A DNA stretch of 42,038 nucleotides from Telmatospirillum sp. (lineage in GTDB: Bacteria > Pseudomonadota > Alphaproteobacteria > Rhodospirillales > Magnetospirillaceae). Each line of letters starts with the position of its first letter. Positions within the stretch are counted from its first letter, which is position 1. Positions 32,632 to 41,763 of the stretch are shown here, in pieces. The stretch spans positions 1-42,038 of the forward strand of contig JARLJB010000191.1 of the NCBI GenBank assembly GCA_031291415.1, in the 5' to 3' direction. The notes below the pieces were generated by a model, which saw only the letters and a list, made by a program, of their open reading frames with translations, was not told the origin of the DNA and ran no database searches. The position numbers and the translations under genes were made by a program.

Positions 32632-33558
32632 TTAGCGAACCACCGTGCTCCTTGCGCCGCTGGCTGCCAGCAACGCCGGACCGGCGCGCGATCCGTTGGG
32701 ACGGCCCAGCAGACGGCTGATCCACGCTCCGGTTTCGGCGACCGCCAGCAAATCCACGCCGGTCTCGATCCCCAGGCCCTGCAGCAGGTAAAGAACGTCC
32801 TCCGTCGCCACATTGCCGGTCGCCCCGGTGGCAAATGGACATCCTCCCAACCCGCCGACGGAGCTGTCGAAAACCGCGATACCCGCCTCCAGGCTGGCCA
32901 GCACATTGGCCACGGCCTGCCCATAGGTGTCGTGGAAATGCATGGCGATGCAGGCCCGAGAAACACGCAGGGCAACCCGATCGATCAAGTGCCTGACGGC
33001 GTCGGCGGTGCCGACACCTATGGTGTCGCCCAAAGACACCTGGTAACAGCCCATCTCCATCAGCCGCACCGCCATCTCGGCCGGCTGATCGGGATCGACC
33101 GGACCGTCATAGGGACAACCGATGACACAGGACACATAGCCGCGCAGCCGCAGCCCGTGGGCCACCGCCCGTTCGGCGACCGGCGCCAGACGCGCCAGGC
33201 TCTCGGCCCGGGAACAGGCGATATTGCGTGAACTGAAGCCTTCCGACGCCGACACGAAAACCGCCACCTCGGCCACACCGGCCGCCAAAGCGGCATCCAA
33301 TCCCTTGAGGTTGGGAACCAACACTGGATAGGCCGTCCGGGTCCGGCGCCGCAGGCCGCCGAGGACCTGGGGGGTGTCGGCCATTTGCGGCACCCGCTGC
33401 GGCGAAACGAAGGATCCGGCCTCGACAGCCGATAAACCGGCGGCCGCCAGCCGTTCGATCAGTTCGATCTTGACTGCGGTGGCCACCGGTTCCGGCTCGT
33501 TCTGCAAACCGTCGCGGGCCCCGACCTCGACCAGTTTGACCTGCGGCGGACGCGCCAT
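32632..33558 (-). CDS. liuE: Hydroxymethylglutaryl-CoA lyase
   Basis: Cleaves 3-hydroxy-3-methylglutaryl-CoA to acetoacetate and acetyl-CoA, the last step of leucine breakdown. It is a 308-residue TIM barrel, the normal length. Visible signatures are VEVGARDGLQNE (R15, D16 at the active site and metal), AMHFHDTYGQ (metal-binding H207 and H209) and the family signature SVGGLGGCPFATGATGNVATED region with catalytic C240. The gene starts one base after the liuD stop. The gene is also called mvaB or hmgL. Confidence 0.95.
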   Translation of the reverse strand: MARPPQVKLVEVGARDGLQNEPEPVATAVKIELIERLAAAGLSAVEAGSFVSPQRVPQMADTPQVLGGLRRRTRTAYPVLVPNLKGLDAALAAGVAEVAVFVSASEGFSSRNIACSRAESLARLAPVAERAVAHGLRLRGYVSCVIGCPYDGPVDPDQPAEMAVRLMEMGCYQVSLGDTIGVGTADAVRHLIDRVALRVSRACIAMHFHDTYGQAVANVLASLEAGIAVFDSSVGGLGGCPFATGATGNVATEDVLYLLQGLGIETGVDLLAVAETGAWISRLLGRPNGSRAGPALLAASGARSTVVR

Positions 33559-33559
33559 G

Positions 33560-35611
33560 TCACACCTCTTGCGCCGTCAGGGGCGGAGAGTGCCGCCGGG
33601 CCTCGTCCACCACCGACGCCTCGGGATGGAAGTCCACCAGTTGGGCCCCCTCCTCGACCAGGGCGCCGACCGGATAATACAGTTGCGACACGATGCCATC
33701 GGCGGGGGCGGTCAAAGTGTGTTCCATCTTCATCGCCTCCATGATCACCAGTGGCTGCCCCCTGGTCACCTTGGCCCCGGCCGCCACCAGCAGGGCGACG
33801 ACAATGCCGTGCATGGCGGCGGTAACGCCACCGGTCGCCGCATCCGGTTCGTCGGACGGCAATGGATCGACCAGCGTCAGATGGTGGCGGCGCCCGTCGA
33901 CGAACAGCGACACGCCCCCATCGCGTAAGACGAAGCCGACGTTGCGATGGGCCGGCCCCAATTCGGCGGCCAGGCGGCCATCCGCCTGCAGGCATCCACG
34001 CGCTTCCACCTTGCCGCCGGACAGGAACAACTCGTAACCCCAAGGGCGATAGATCAGCGGCACCGCGATATCGGTTTCATCCTGCCGCAGCGAAAGGATG
34101 TCGTGGGCGTCGTCGTTGAGCCGCCAGCCATCGCATTGCGCCCAGGGACTGTAGGGATCGCCGGACGCCCCGGCTTCGCGCTGGGCGGCAGCACGGCGGT
34201 CGAGCAAGACGCCGAGGCAAGCCAGTCCCAGGACGGTATCCGACACCGGTTCCGGTGGCGGCAGCAGGACATCCAGATGCCGGGGAATGAAACCGGTATC
34301 GAGGTCGGCCGCAGCAAAAGCCGGATGACCGGCGATCGCCGCCAGAAAATCGACATTGGTCGCCAAGCCGACGATCTCGGTCGCTCCAAGCGCCAACCGC
34401 AAGCGGCGCACCGCCCCTTCCCGAGTCTCGTCCCAGACGATCAGTTTGGCGATCATCGGGTCGTAATGCACCGTGATGCGATCGCCCTGCCGCACCCCGC
34501 TGTCGACACGCAGATGCGGTCCCGGCTCGGGAAAGCGCAGATGCTCCAATCGGCCGACAGCCGGCAGGAAATCCCGCCCGGCGTCCTCGGCGTAGAGACG
34601 GACCTCGATGGCGTGGCCGTGAACCGCCAGTTCCTCTTGCGCAAGCGGCAGCGGCTGCCCGGCGGCAACGCGCAACTGCCACTCCACCAGATCAAGGCCG
34701 GTGATGAACTCGGTGACCGGATGTTCGACCTGCAGACGGGTGTTCATTTCCATGAAATAGAAGCAACCATCGGCGTCCAGCAGGAACTCGACGGTACCGG
34801 CTCCCCGATAGTCGATGGCTTTGGCGGCGGCAATGGCCGCCTGCCCCATGCGCTGACGCAGCTTGGGATCCATGCCGAAGGCCGGCGCCTCCTCGATGAC
34901 TTTCTGATGCCGCCGCTGGATCGAACAATCGCGTTCGAACAACGAGACGCAGTTGCCAAACCCATCGGCGAACACCTGGATTTCCACGTGGCGCGGGCGG
35001 GTCAGATATTTTTCGATCAATACGCGGTCGTCGCCGAACGATGCCTTGGCCTCGCGCCGGGTCGCCGCCAGTTGGAGCGCGAAGGTCGCAGGATCCTCGA
35101 CGACCCGCATCCCTTTGCCGCCGCCGCCGGCCGAAGCCTTGATCAAGATCGGATAGCCGATGTGGCGGGCCTGGATGGCCAGCAGGTCCGCATCCTGGTC
35201 TTCGCCGTGATACCCCGGTACCAACGGTACGCCGGCCTTCTCCATCAGGGTCTTGGCCTCGCTCTTGCCGCCCATGGCGCGGATGGCAGCCGGCGGCGGA
35301 CCGATGAAGACCAGCCCGGCGGCCGAGCAGGCTTCGGCGAAGAGAGCGTTCTCCGACAGAAAACCGTAGCCGGGATGGATGGCCTCGGCGCCGCTTTTCC
35401 GGGCCACGTCGATCACCCGGTCGCCTCGCAGATAGGACTCGCGCGACGGCGCCGGGCCGATCGCCCAGGCTTCGTCGGCCATCGCCACATGCGCGGCCCC
35501 GATATCGGCGTCGGAATAGACCGCCACCGTGGCAATTCCCAGGCGACGGGCCGTGCGGATCACCCGGCAGGCGATTTCGCCACGATTGGCGATCAGAATT
35601 TTCGCGAACAT
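33560..35611 (-). CDS. liuD: Methylcrotonyl-CoA carboxylase alpha (biotin) subunit
   Basis: Biotin-carrying subunit of 3-methylcrotonyl-CoA carboxylase, 683 residues. It has a biotin carboxylase domain (about 1-450: FAKILIANRGEIACRVIRTA, the ATP-grasp Gly loop KASAGGGGKGMRVV, MEMNTRLQVEHPVTE), a middle domain and a C-terminal biotinyl domain with the lysine K628 in EAMKMEHT. The start at 35611 was preferred over an upstream in-frame start because the homologous sequence begins at MFAKILIANRGE and GGAG lies nine bases before it. It follows liuC by four bases. With LiuB it makes 3-methylglutaconyl-CoA. Confidence 0.95.
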   Translation of the reverse strand: MFAKILIANRGEIACRVIRTARRLGIATVAVYSDADIGAAHVAMADEAWAIGPAPSRESYLRGDRVIDVARKSGAEAIHPGYGFLSENALFAEACSAAGLVFIGPPPAAIRAMGGKSEAKTLMEKAGVPLVPGYHGEDQDADLLAIQARHIGYPILIKASAGGGGKGMRVVEDPATFALQLAATRREAKASFGDDRVLIEKYLTRPRHVEIQVFADGFGNCVSLFERDCSIQRRHQKVIEEAPAFGMDPKLRQRMGQAAIAAAKAIDYRGAGTVEFLLDADGCFYFMEMNTRLQVEHPVTEFITGLDLVEWQLRVAAGQPLPLAQEELAVHGHAIEVRLYAEDAGRDFLPAVGRLEHLRFPEPGPHLRVDSGVRQGDRITVHYDPMIAKLIVWDETREGAVRRLRLALGATEIVGLATNVDFLAAIAGHPAFAAADLDTGFIPRHLDVLLPPPEPVSDTVLGLACLGVLLDRRAAAQREAGASGDPYSPWAQCDGWRLNDDAHDILSLRQDETDIAVPLIYRPWGYELFLSGGKVEARGCLQADGRLAAELGPAHRNVGFVLRDGGVSLFVDGRRHHLTLVDPLPSDEPDAATGGVTAAMHGIVVALLVAAGAKVTRGQPLVIMEAMKMEHTLTAPADGIVSQLYYPVGALVEEGAQLVDFHPEASVVDEARRHSPPLTAQEV

Positions 35612-35615
35612 GGCA

Positions 35616-36413
35616 TCACACTCCCCAGGATGGCGCGCGTTTTTCCAGAAAAGCAGAGATGCCTTCACGCCCCTCGTCGGCCACTCGCAAAAGGGCGATG
35701 CGCCGCGCCGTATCGGCGATCAGCAACTCGCTCACCGGCTGGTTCGCCACCGCGCCGATCAAATCCTTGGCCGCCGCCTGGGCGCCGGGTGCCCCCTGGC
35801 GCAAGCCGGCCAGCAAGGCCTCGACCGCATCGTCCAGGCGTTCGGCGGCGACCACCTGATGGACCAATCCCTGGCGCCGGGCCTCGGCGGCATCGAAGCG
35901 TTCAGCGGTAAGAAACCAGCGCCGCGCCGCCCGCGCGCCCATGGCGGCAATCACATAGGGCGAGATCACCGCCGGAATCAGACCCAGCCGCACCTCCGAC
36001 AGACTGAAGACAGCGGTTTCGGAAGCGACGGCGATGTCGCAGCAGGCGATCAGCCCGACGCCACCGCCATAGGCCGCGCCTTGGACGCGGGCGATCGTCG
36101 GTTTCGACAAACCGTTCAGGACCTTCATCAGGTCCGCCAGGGACTGCGCGTCGGCGAGATTCTCGGCCATACCGTAACCCGCCATGCGCTTCATCCACCC
36201 GAGATCGGCGCCAGCCGAAAAGCTCTTACCCTCAGCGGCCAACACCACCATCCGGACGGCGGCGGTGGCGTCGAGCCGCACCAGGACCGCCGTCAATTCG
36301 GCGATCATCACGTCGTCGATGGCGTTGTGGACCAGGGCGCGCGCCAAAGTGACGAAGGCGGCGCCGTCATCGCGGGTCTCGACGCGAAGCGTGGTTGGGG
36401 AAACATCGCTCAT
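35616..36413 (-). CDS. liuC: Methylglutaconyl-CoA hydratase
   Basis: Enoyl-CoA hydratase/isomerase family enzyme, 265 residues, converting 3-methylglutaconyl-CoA to HMG-CoA. The crotonase core is clear: GKSFSAGADLGWMKRM (first oxyanion-hole segment) and GAAYGGGVGLIACCDIAVA (second), followed by SEVRLGLIPAVISPYV. The open frame extends 83 codons upstream into liuB, but that part is non-native Arg-rich sequence. The ATG at 36413 has GAGG five bases before it and begins the family-like sequence. It sits 7 nt after liuB and 4 nt before liuD. Confidence 0.93.
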   Translation of the reverse strand: MSDVSPTTLRVETRDDGAAFVTLARALVHNAIDDVMIAELTAVLVRLDATAAVRMVVLAAEGKSFSAGADLGWMKRMAGYGMAENLADAQSLADLMKVLNGLSKPTIARVQGAAYGGGVGLIACCDIAVASETAVFSLSEVRLGLIPAVISPYVIAAMGARAARRWFLTAERFDAAEARRQGLVHQVVAAERLDDAVEALLAGLRQGAPGAQAAAKDLIGAVANQPVSELLIADTARRIALLRVADEGREGISAFLEKRAPSWGV

Positions 36414-36420
36414 CGTCGCC

Positions 36421-38019
36421 TCACATCCTGAAGATGCCGAAGGGGGTCGGCTCGATCGGCGCGTTGAGAGCCGCCGACAGCCCCAACCCCAGCACCATGC
36501 GGGTGTCGGCGGGATCGATGATGCCGTCGTCCCACAGGCGCGCGCTGGCGTAATAGGGATGTCCCTGGGTCTCGTACTGGGCGCGGATCGGCGCCTTGAA
36601 CGCCGCCTCCTCCTCTTCGCTCCATGGTTTGCCGTCCAGACCGTCGCGACGTACCTGGGCAAGAACGGCGGCAGCCTGCTCGCCGCCCATCACTGAAATG
36701 CGGGCGTTGGGCCACATCCAGAGAAAGCGCGGCGAAAAGGCCCGCCCGCACATGCCGTAATTGCCGGCCCCGAAGCTGCCGCCGATCACCACGGTGAACT
36801 TCGGGACGCGGGCGCAGGCGACGGCCGTCACCATCTTGGCGCCGTCTTTGGCGATGCCGCCGGCCTCGTATTTACGTCCGACCATGAAGCCGGTGATGTT
36901 CTGCAGGAAAATCAGGGGAATGCCCCTTTGGGCACAGAGTTCGACGAAATGCGTGCCTTTCAGCGCCGATTCCGAAAACAGGATGCCGTTGTTGGCAACA
37001 ATTCCCACCGGATAGCCGAAGATATGGGCGAATCCGCAGACCAGCGTGGTTCCGTAAAGCTTTTTGAATTCATCGAAGACACTGCCGTCGACCAGTCGGG
37101 CGATCACCTCTCGCACGTCGAACGGCTTGCGCGAATCGGTGGGAATGATGCCGTGCAGGTCTTCGGCCGGATAAAGCGGATCCTGCGGACGGCGGATTTC
37201 GACGCCCGGAGTCTTCGGACGATTGAGATTGGCCACCACCCGCCGGGCAATCGCCAGGGCATGGGCATCGTCGCCGGCGTAATGATCGGTAACCCCCGAG
37301 ACGCGCGAATGGACGTCGGCGCCGCCCAGATCCTCGGCGCTCACCACTTCGCCGGTCGCGGCCTTGACCAACGGCGGCCCGGCCAGGAAGATGGTACCCT
37401 GGTTGCGCACGATGATCGATTCGTCGCTCATCGCCGGCACATAGGCGCCGCCGGCCGTGCAGCTTCCCATCACCACGGCGATCTGCGGGATCTTTTCCGC
37501 CGACATGATGGCCTGGTTGTAGAAAATACGCCCGAAATGGTCGCGATCGGGAAAGACCTCATCCTGATTGGGAAGATTGGCGCCGCCTGAATCGACGAGA
37601 TAGAGGCAGGGAAGCCGGTTCTCGCGAGCGATTTCCTGGGCGCGCAGATGCTTCTTCACGGTAAGCGGATAGTAGGTGCCGCCCTTGACCGTGGCGTCGT
37701 TGGCGATGACGACGCATTCCCGTCCGGCCACACGGCCGATGCCTGTCACCAGGCCGGCGGCGGCGATCGGCTCCTCGTAGACGCCGAACGCCGCCAATTG
37801 CGACAACTCGAGAAACGGTGTCCCGGGATCGAGGAGCCGACGCACGCGATCACGCGGCAGCAGTTTGCCGCGCGCCAGATGACGTTCGCAGGACCGTTCG
37901 CCGCCCCCCAGCTTGATCGCCGCGACTTTGTTCCGCAAATCGTCGACCAGCACCCGCATGGCGGCGGCACTGGCCTGGAACGCCTGATCCTGCCGAGACA
38001 GGGCCGAGTGAAGAATCAT
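36421..38019 (-). CDS. liuB: Methylcrotonyl-CoA carboxylase beta (carboxyltransferase) subunit
   Basis: Carboxyltransferase subunit of 3-methylcrotonyl-CoA carboxylase, 532 residues, the usual length. Signatures are [42 protein letters not shown] (acyl-CoA pocket) and [20 protein letters not shown] in the C-terminal half. The start at 38019 has GGAG seven bases upstream; the frame's 18 extra upstream codons overlap the end of liuA and look non-native. It lies 22 nt after liuA. MCC-type rather than propionyl- or geranyl-CoA carboxylase is inferred from the complete leucine operon around it. Confidence 0.95.
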   Translation of the reverse strand: MILHSALSRQDQAFQASAAAMRVLVDDLRNKVAAIKLGGGERSCERHLARGKLLPRDRVRRLLDPGTPFLELSQLAAFGVYEEPIAAAGLVTGIGRVAGRECVVIANDATVKGGTYYPLTVKKHLRAQEIARENRLPCLYLVDSGGANLPNQDEVFPDRDHFGRIFYNQAIMSAEKIPQIAVVMGSCTAGGAYVPAMSDESIIVRNQGTIFLAGPPLVKAATGEVVSAEDLGGADVHSRVSGVTDHYAGDDAHALAIARRVVANLNRPKTPGVEIRRPQDPLYPAEDLHGIIPTDSRKPFDVREVIARLVDGSVFDEFKKLYGTTLVCGFAHIFGYPVGIVANNGILFSESALKGTHFVELCAQRGIPLIFLQNITGFMVGRKYEAGGIAKDGAKMVTAVACARVPKFTVVIGGSFGAGNYGMCGRAFSPRFLWMWPNARISVMGGEQAAAVLAQVRRDGLDGKPWSEEEEAAFKAPIRAQYETQGHPYYASARLWDDGIIDPADTRMVLGLGLSAALNAPIEPTPFGIFRM

Positions 38020-38041
38020 CGTTTTTCTCCGGTCTGCCCCG

Positions 38042-39214
38042 TCACGCGGTTTCCTGGAACAATTCGCGGCCAATCAGCATGCGGCGGATTTCGCTGGTGC
38101 CGGCGCCGATCTCGTAAAGCTTGGCGTCGCGCAACAGGCGCCCGGTGGCGAAATCGTTGATGTAGCCGTTGCCGCCCAACAATTGGATGGCGTCCAGGGC
38201 GACGCGGGTCGCCCGTTCCGCTGCGTAGAGAATGGCGCCGGCGGCATCCTGCCGGGTGGTCCGCCCTCGGTCGCAGGCCCGCGCCACGGCGTAGACATAG
38301 GCGCGCGACGCGTTCATCTCGGTGTAGATGTCGGCTATCTTCGCCTGCACCAGCTGGAATTCACCGATCGGCCGGCCGAACTGGCGGCGGTCGTGCACAT
38401 AGGGCAGCACCACGTCGAGCGCCGCCTGCATGATGCCCAAGGGACCGCCGGCCAGGACGACGCGCTCGTAATCGAGGCCGCTCATCAAGACTTTGACGCC
38501 CTCGTTGACCGCGCCAAGGATATTGTCCGCCGGCACCTCGCAATCCTCGAACACCAACTCCGAAGTCGGCGAACCACGCATGCCGAGCTTGTCGAGCTTC
38601 TGGCCCGGACGAAACCCCTTGAAGCCTTTTTCGATCAGAAAGGCGGAAATCCCGCGCGGCCCGGCCGCCGGATCGGTCTTGGCGTAAACCACCAGGGTGT
38701 CGGCGACGTGACCGTTGGTGATCCACATCTTGGTACCGTTCAGCAGATAGCGGTCGCCTTTGCGATCCGCCCTGAGGCGCATCGACACCACGTCGGAGCC
38801 GGCTTCCGGCTCGCTCATGGCCAGCGCCCCGACATGCTCGCCCGATACCAGCTTGGGAAGGTAAGTCTCCTTCTGCCGGGGCGTTCCCCACCGGTGAATC
38901 TGATTGACGCACAAGTTGGAGTGGGCGCCGTAGGACAACCCCACCGAACCCGACGCACGGCTGATCTCCTCCATCGCCACGCAATGAGCCAGATAGCCCA
39001 TGTGGGAGCCGCCATAATTCTCGTCGACGGTAATGCCGTGCAGGCCAAGCTTGCCCATTTCCGGCCACAGACCGGCCGGAAACTGGTCGGTCCGATCGAT
39101 CTCGGCGGCACGCGGCGCGATGCGCTGGGCGGCAAAGCTGCGCACGCTGTCGCGCAGCATGTCGATCTCCTCGCCCAGGCCGAAATCGAAAACGGTCGAT
39201 AAATCCAACGCCAT
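38042..39214 (-). CDS. liuA: Isovaleryl-CoA dehydrogenase
   Basis: FAD enzyme oxidising isovaleryl-CoA to 3-methylcrotonyl-CoA and passing electrons to ETF. The product is 390 residues. The catalytic base E250 lies in [17 protein letters not shown], the placement that marks isovaleryl-CoA dehydrogenases among acyl-CoA dehydrogenases. Flavin/substrate segments [15 protein letters not shown] and [12 protein letters not shown] are present. The start at 39214 has GGGAGG five bases before it; the frame is open upstream across the operator but that part is not protein-like. It is the first gene of the liu operon and faces the TetR gene. Confidence 0.95.
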   Translation of the reverse strand: MALDLSTVFDFGLGEEIDMLRDSVRSFAAQRIAPRAAEIDRTDQFPAGLWPEMGKLGLHGITVDENYGGSHMGYLAHCVAMEEISRASGSVGLSYGAHSNLCVNQIHRWGTPRQKETYLPKLVSGEHVGALAMSEPEAGSDVVSMRLRADRKGDRYLLNGTKMWITNGHVADTLVVYAKTDPAAGPRGISAFLIEKGFKGFRPGQKLDKLGMRGSPTSELVFEDCEVPADNILGAVNEGVKVLMSGLDYERVVLAGGPLGIMQAALDVVLPYVHDRRQFGRPIGEFQLVQAKIADIYTEMNASRAYVYAVARACDRGRTTRQDAAGAILYAAERATRVALDAIQLLGGNGYINDFATGRLLRDAKLYEIGAGTSEIRRMLIGRELFQETA

Positions 39215-39278
39215 CAAAGCCTCCCTGGTGGTCCAACCACTCGGATGTCCGGCGGCATCTTCAATTGATTGGCCGCTC

Positions 39279-39308
39279 ATTATAGAAACGAGCATACGTT
39301 TTTATAAT
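39279..39308. promoter_or_regulatory. Operator palindrome with two divergent -10 boxes
   Basis: ATTATAGAAACG (39279-39290) and CGTTTTTATAAT (39297-39308) form a 12-bp inverted repeat with one mismatch around AGCATA. Each arm ends in a -10-like TATAAT pointing outward: one for liuA on the minus strand, one for the TetR gene on the plus strand. A dimer bound here would block both promoters. It lies 65 bp before liuA and 90 bp before the TetR gene. Binding by that TetR protein is inference. Confidence 0.7.
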
Positions 39309-39397
39309 TGCCGCGCAATGGGGATTTGCGGCACTATGCGATAAGTCAGATACGGCCAGGCGGGGACAGGACAGACAGGCCGACGTAAGGACGGAAA

Positions 39398-39994
39398 ATG
39401 GCAAGAACAACGGGATCCAATGGTCCGAAGACGATGGAGGCCATCAACAAGGCCGGACTGCGCCTGATCTACGAACATGGCTACGAGGCGATGAGCCTGC
39501 GCCATCTGGCGGCGGAAGTGGGGATTCAGGTCGGCTCGCTTTACAATCACATCAGCACCAAGCAGGACCTGCTGTTCGGCCTGCTGCGGATGCATATGGA
39601 AACACTGCTGCAGCAGTTGACCCTGGCGCTGGCGGCGGTCGACGGGGCAGAAGCGCAGCTCCGGGCCTTCGTCGCCTTCCACGTCCGCTATCACATCGCC
39701 CGCAAGCGCGAGGTGTTCATCTGCTATTCCGAGCTTCGCAGCCTCGACCCCGATCATTACGAAACCATCGTCGGCATGCGCCGGGACTATGAGAAACGGC
39801 TGATCGGCATCCTGGAGAGAGGCGCCGGCGAAGGCCTTTTCTCTCGTGATGACGCGCCGGTGACCGCCTATGGCATCCTGGCCATGCTGACGGGAGTCTG
39901 CACATGGTTTCGGCCCAAGGGACGGATGACGGCCGATGACCTGGTGGAGCTCTATACCCGCATGGTTCTGAACGCCGTCGGTGGGAAGAAATGA
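39398..39994 (+). CDS. TetR-family regulator, probable liu repressor
   Basis: Transcription factor of 198 residues. The helix-turn-helix lies at about 20-63 (AGLRLIYEHGYEAMSLRHLA, VGIQVGSLYNHISTKQDLLF). The C-terminal domain is all-helical and binds an unknown effector, probably an acyl-CoA of the pathway. It is divergent from liuA and separated by one strong palindrome, the usual layout for an autoregulated local repressor. TetR-type regulators of leucine genes (called LiuQ) are known from other proteobacteria, but identity with them is not shown here. Its stop overlaps the ggt start as ATGA. Confidence 0.92.
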   Translation: MARTTGSNGPKTMEAINKAGLRLIYEHGYEAMSLRHLAAEVGIQVGSLYNHISTKQDLLFGLLRMHMETLLQQLTLALAAVDGAEAQLRAFVAFHVRYHIARKREVFICYSELRSLDPDHYETIVGMRRDYEKRLIGILERGAGEGLFSRDDAPVTAYGILAMLTGVCTWFRPKGRMTADDLVELYTRMVLNAVGGKK

Positions 39995-41763
39995 GGCGAT
40001 CGTTACAACGGGCCGCCGTGGGAAGCCGACGACGTCTCACCCACGTTCTCAGTCTCGCCCTGACAGCGGTGTTTTCCGTGCTCGGGCCGACGCCCGCCGA
40101 CGCCGACCCGCAATCGGCCCCGTCGGAACAGGGCATGGTCGAGACCGCCCACTATCTTGCGGCGGCCGTCGGCGTGGACATCCTGCGCAAGGGGGGCAAC
40201 GCGGTCGATGCCGCCGTGGCGGTCGGTTACGCTCTCGCGGTGGTGTGGCCACAGGCCGGCAATCTCGGCGGGGGTGGGTTCATGACGATCCGTCTGGCCG
40301 ATGGCCGCACGGTCTTCCTCGACTTTCGCGAACGCGCCCCGCTGGCGGCGACCGAGACCATGTTTCAGGATGCCGATGGCCAAGTGATCGCCGGCTTGAA
40401 CGAGGACGGACATCTGGCGGTTGCCGTTCCCGGATCGGTGGCCGGCCTTGACACCGCGCTGGCCCGATATGGCACGATGACGCGCGATGTCGTGATGGCG
40501 CCAGCCATCGATCTGGCCGAGCAGGGCTTCGTCCTGACGGCAAACGACGCCCATTGGCTCGATATGCCCAAATTCGTCGCGGCATTCCGGCAAGACACCC
40601 CGGCGGCGGAGATATTTCTGAAAGATGGGAAGACGCCCTACCAGGCGGGGGACCGTCTGATCCAGCACGATCTCGCCCGGACTCTCCGGAAAATCGCCGC
40701 CGGTGGTGCCGACGCCTTCTACAATGGTCCGATCGCCGACGCCATCGTCGAAAGCAGCCGACGCGGACATGGGGTTCTGCAGAAGACGGATTTCCAGACC
40801 TATCGCGTCCTGGAGAGGGCGCCGCTCTCCTGTTCCTATCGCGGCTACCATATCGATTCGGCGCCGCCACCAAGTTCCGGGGCTGTCAGTCTTTGCGAGA
40901 TGCTGGCGATCGTCGAAGGCTACCCGATGAAGACGCTGGGCGCCCAGACCGCGGCTTCCATCCATGTGATGGCCGAAGCGATGCGCTATGCGTTCGCTGA
41001 TCGCAACCGACTGCTGGGTGATCCCGACTTCGTTGACAACCCGACCCGGCATTTGATCGACAAATCCTATGCCAAGACGATCCGCGATCGCATCGACCCG
41101 GACAAAGTGGTGCCGATAGCGGCCTCGGGACAAGACGACGAACCACGGGAAGGCAATCACACCACCCACTATTCGATTGCCGATGGGGCCGGGAACGCCG
41201 TCGCCGTCACCTACACGCTCAATGCATGGTATGGAGCGAAGGTTGTCGCGGCGGGAACCGGCATCCTCCTGAATGATGAAATGCTCGATTTCGCCGCCAA
41301 GCCGGGGGTCTCGGGCGTCAGCGGCCTGGTTACCGGCACGGCGAACGCCATCGCCCCCGGCAAGGCGCCGCTCAGTTCCATGGCGCCGACGATCATGTCG
41401 AAGGACGGCGTCCCTGTTCTGGTGGCCGGAGCCGCCGGAGGGCCGACCATCATCACCACCATGTTCGAGATGATCGTCGATTTGGTCGATTACGATATGA
41501 CGATCGCCGACGCCATTGCGGCACCTCGCTTTCATCACCAGTGGCTTCCCGACGATCTTGCCGTCGAGCCCGGGTTGTTCGCCAACTCCCCCGAAACGGC
41601 GACGCGCCTCACGGCAATGGGCTATCACCTGGTCAGCAAACCGCAATGGGGCATGGCCGGCGGCATCCTGATCGGCGGCCCGCGACTTGCCACCCCCGGG
41701 GAACGCCGTTTCCATGGCGCCGCCGATCCGCGCGAACCGAGCGGACAGGCGCTTGGATACTGA
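39991..41763 (+). CDS. ggt: Gamma-glutamyltransferase, periplasmic
   Basis: Exported N-terminal nucleophile hydrolase that removes or transfers the gamma-glutamyl group of glutathione and related peptides. The 590-residue precursor has an Arg-rich signal peptide (SRRRLTHVLSLALTAVFSVL, possibly Tat) with cleavage expected near ADADP. The autoprocessing site is intact: T391 in NHTTHYSIADGAGNAV becomes the catalytic N-terminus of the small subunit. PLSSMAPTI (oxyanion serines), AGGPTIITTM and APRFHHQWLPDDL are also conserved. The start overlaps the TetR stop by four bases with GGGAAG upstream, so the two are co-translated, which is unusual for this enzyme. Confidence 0.95.
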   Translation: MRRSLQRAAVGSRRRLTHVLSLALTAVFSVLGPTPADADPQSAPSEQGMVETAHYLAAAVGVDILRKGGNAVDAAVAVGYALAVVWPQAGNLGGGGFMTIRLADGRTVFLDFRERAPLAATETMFQDADGQVIAGLNEDGHLAVAVPGSVAGLDTALARYGTMTRDVVMAPAIDLAEQGFVLTANDAHWLDMPKFVAAFRQDTPAAEIFLKDGKTPYQAGDRLIQHDLARTLRKIAAGGADAFYNGPIADAIVESSRRGHGVLQKTDFQTYRVLERAPLSCSYRGYHIDSAPPPSSGAVSLCEMLAIVEGYPMKTLGAQTAASIHVMAEAMRYAFADRNRLLGDPDFVDNPTRHLIDKSYAKTIRDRIDPDKVVPIAASGQDDEPREGNHTTHYSIADGAGNAVAVTYTLNAWYGAKVVAAGTGILLNDEMLDFAAKPGVSGVSGLVTGTANAIAPGKAPLSSMAPTIMSKDGVPVLVAGAAGGPTIITTMFEMIVDLVDYDMTIADAIAAPRFHHQWLPDDLAVEPGLFANSPETATRLTAMGYHLVSKPQWGMAGGILIGGPRLATPGERRFHGAADPREPSGQALGY

